Assembly: GCA_023432855.1 (NCBI GenBank)
Contig: JAEZEZ010000128.1
Coordinates: 1 to 12,229, forward strand
DNA from: Pseudomonadota bacterium
GTDB taxonomy: Bacteria > Pseudomonadota > Alphaproteobacteria > Caulobacterales > Caulobacteraceae
Direction of reading: 5' to 3'
Length of the DNA: 12,229 nt
Positions 12,043 to 12,229 of the stretch are shown piece by piece (positions within the stretch are counted from its first letter, which is position 1; every line of letters begins with the position of its first letter). The notes under the pieces were generated by a model. It worked only from the letters and a program-made list of their open reading frames with translations, searched no databases and was not told the DNA's origin. A program made the translations under genes and the position numbers.

Positions 12043-12182
12043 CCGTCACCCCCGGGCTTGTCCCGGGGGCCCATTCGTCCGTCGCAGAGCGGGCCCACGC
12101 CCAGGCTGGACGGCGCCGCGCGTCCTGAGCCGCAAAGGCCAGGCCCGACCATGGATCCCCGGGACAAGCCCGGGGATGACGG
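12043..12182. repeat. Large inverted repeat, family C-like, copy 3
   Basis: CCGTCACCCCCGGG (12043-12056) faces CCCGGGGATGACGG (12169-12182), nearly complementary. Each end also folds on itself: CCCCCGGG/CCCGGGGG around CTTGT (12049-12069), and TCCCCGGG/CCCGGGGA around ACAAG near 12156-12176. The ends share the CCGTCA..TGACGG termini of copies 1 and 2, but the arms are the CCCCGGGACAAGCCCGGGG variety common in alphaproteobacterial intergenic DNA. Confidence 0.7.
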
Positions 12183-12204
12183 GGAGGGGGCAGACCACTT
12201 CATT

Positions 12205-12223
12205 CCCTACCCGTTGGGTAGGG
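12205..12223. repeat. Hairpin at the window edge
   Basis: CCCTACCC (12205-12212) pairs perfectly with GGGTAGGG (12216-12223) around the loop GTT. It resembles the bounding hairpins of family A (stem of C/T runs, three-base loop) and may be the left end of another composite element, or a terminator of a gene outside the window. Confidence 0.6.
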
Positions 12224-12229
12224 TGGACC

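Larger units (their letters stand above)
11954..12229. other. Gene-free window end carrying repeats
   Basis: The last 276 bases lie upstream of the PaiB-type gene. They hold a family C inverted repeat (12043-12182) and a perfect hairpin near the edge. The small open frames through them lack ribosome-binding sites and family resemblance. The promoter of the PaiB-type gene should lie in the first 80 bases or so. Confidence 0.6.

Overview
The window looks like a chromosomal segment of a GC-rich alphaproteobacterium, most likely a member of the Caulobacterales (Caulobacter/Phenylobacterium/Brevundimonas-like). Reasons: very high GC with strong third-position GC bias, a recN-ligA gene pair, a LigA of Caulobacterales type, and intergenic palindromic repeats of kinds common in alphaproteobacteria. 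The taxon is an inference; no rRNA or other marker is present.

Layout. (1) Positions 1-553: 3' end of recN, a DNA-repair ABC ATPase, plus strand. (2) 554-749: a composite palindromic repeat. (3) 750-3607: ligA (NAD-dependent DNA ligase) followed, with an ATGA stop/start overlap, by a class I SAM-dependent methyltransferase. (4) 3608-4141: a gene-free island made of two families of palindromic repeats, between two convergent transcription units. (5) 4142-7647, minus strand: a compact three-gene unit read as aminopeptidase P, then a membrane protein, then an exported DUF2272-type protein. (6) 7648-7960: another copy of the composite palindromic repeat. (7) 7961-8164: a 67-residue small membrane protein, then a pair of inverted hairpin repeats. 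(8) 8340-9098 (+) and 9251-9745 (-): two convergent genes for envelope/exported proteins without recognisable family, in DNA that looks less GC-biased. (9) 9742-10611, minus strand: prmA (ribosomal protein L11 methyltransferase), translationally coupled to the exported protein downstream of it. (10) 10695-11327: a highly basic Ala/Lys/Pro repeat protein, divergent from prmA. (11) 11324-11953, minus strand: a PaiB-type FMN-binding regulator whose stop codon shares a CTAG with that of the basic protein. (12) 11954-12229: another repeat pair and a hairpin cut by the window edge.

Most genes are housekeeping or ordinary accessory genes: DNA repair and joining (RecN, LigA), protein turnover (aminopeptidase P) and ribosomal protein modification (PrmA). 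I see no convincing novel defence, mobile or biosynthetic system. The points most worth a second look are (a) a four-copy hairpin repeat in which the outermost stem bases differ between copies but remain self-complementary within each copy, (b) the Ala/Lys/Pro protein with a hydrophobic Gly/Phe tail, (c) the CxC (rather than CxxC) zinc site in LigA, (d) the overlapping CTAG stops, and (e) the two unrecognised envelope proteins. No tRNA, rRNA, CRISPR array, transposase or integrase was seen.
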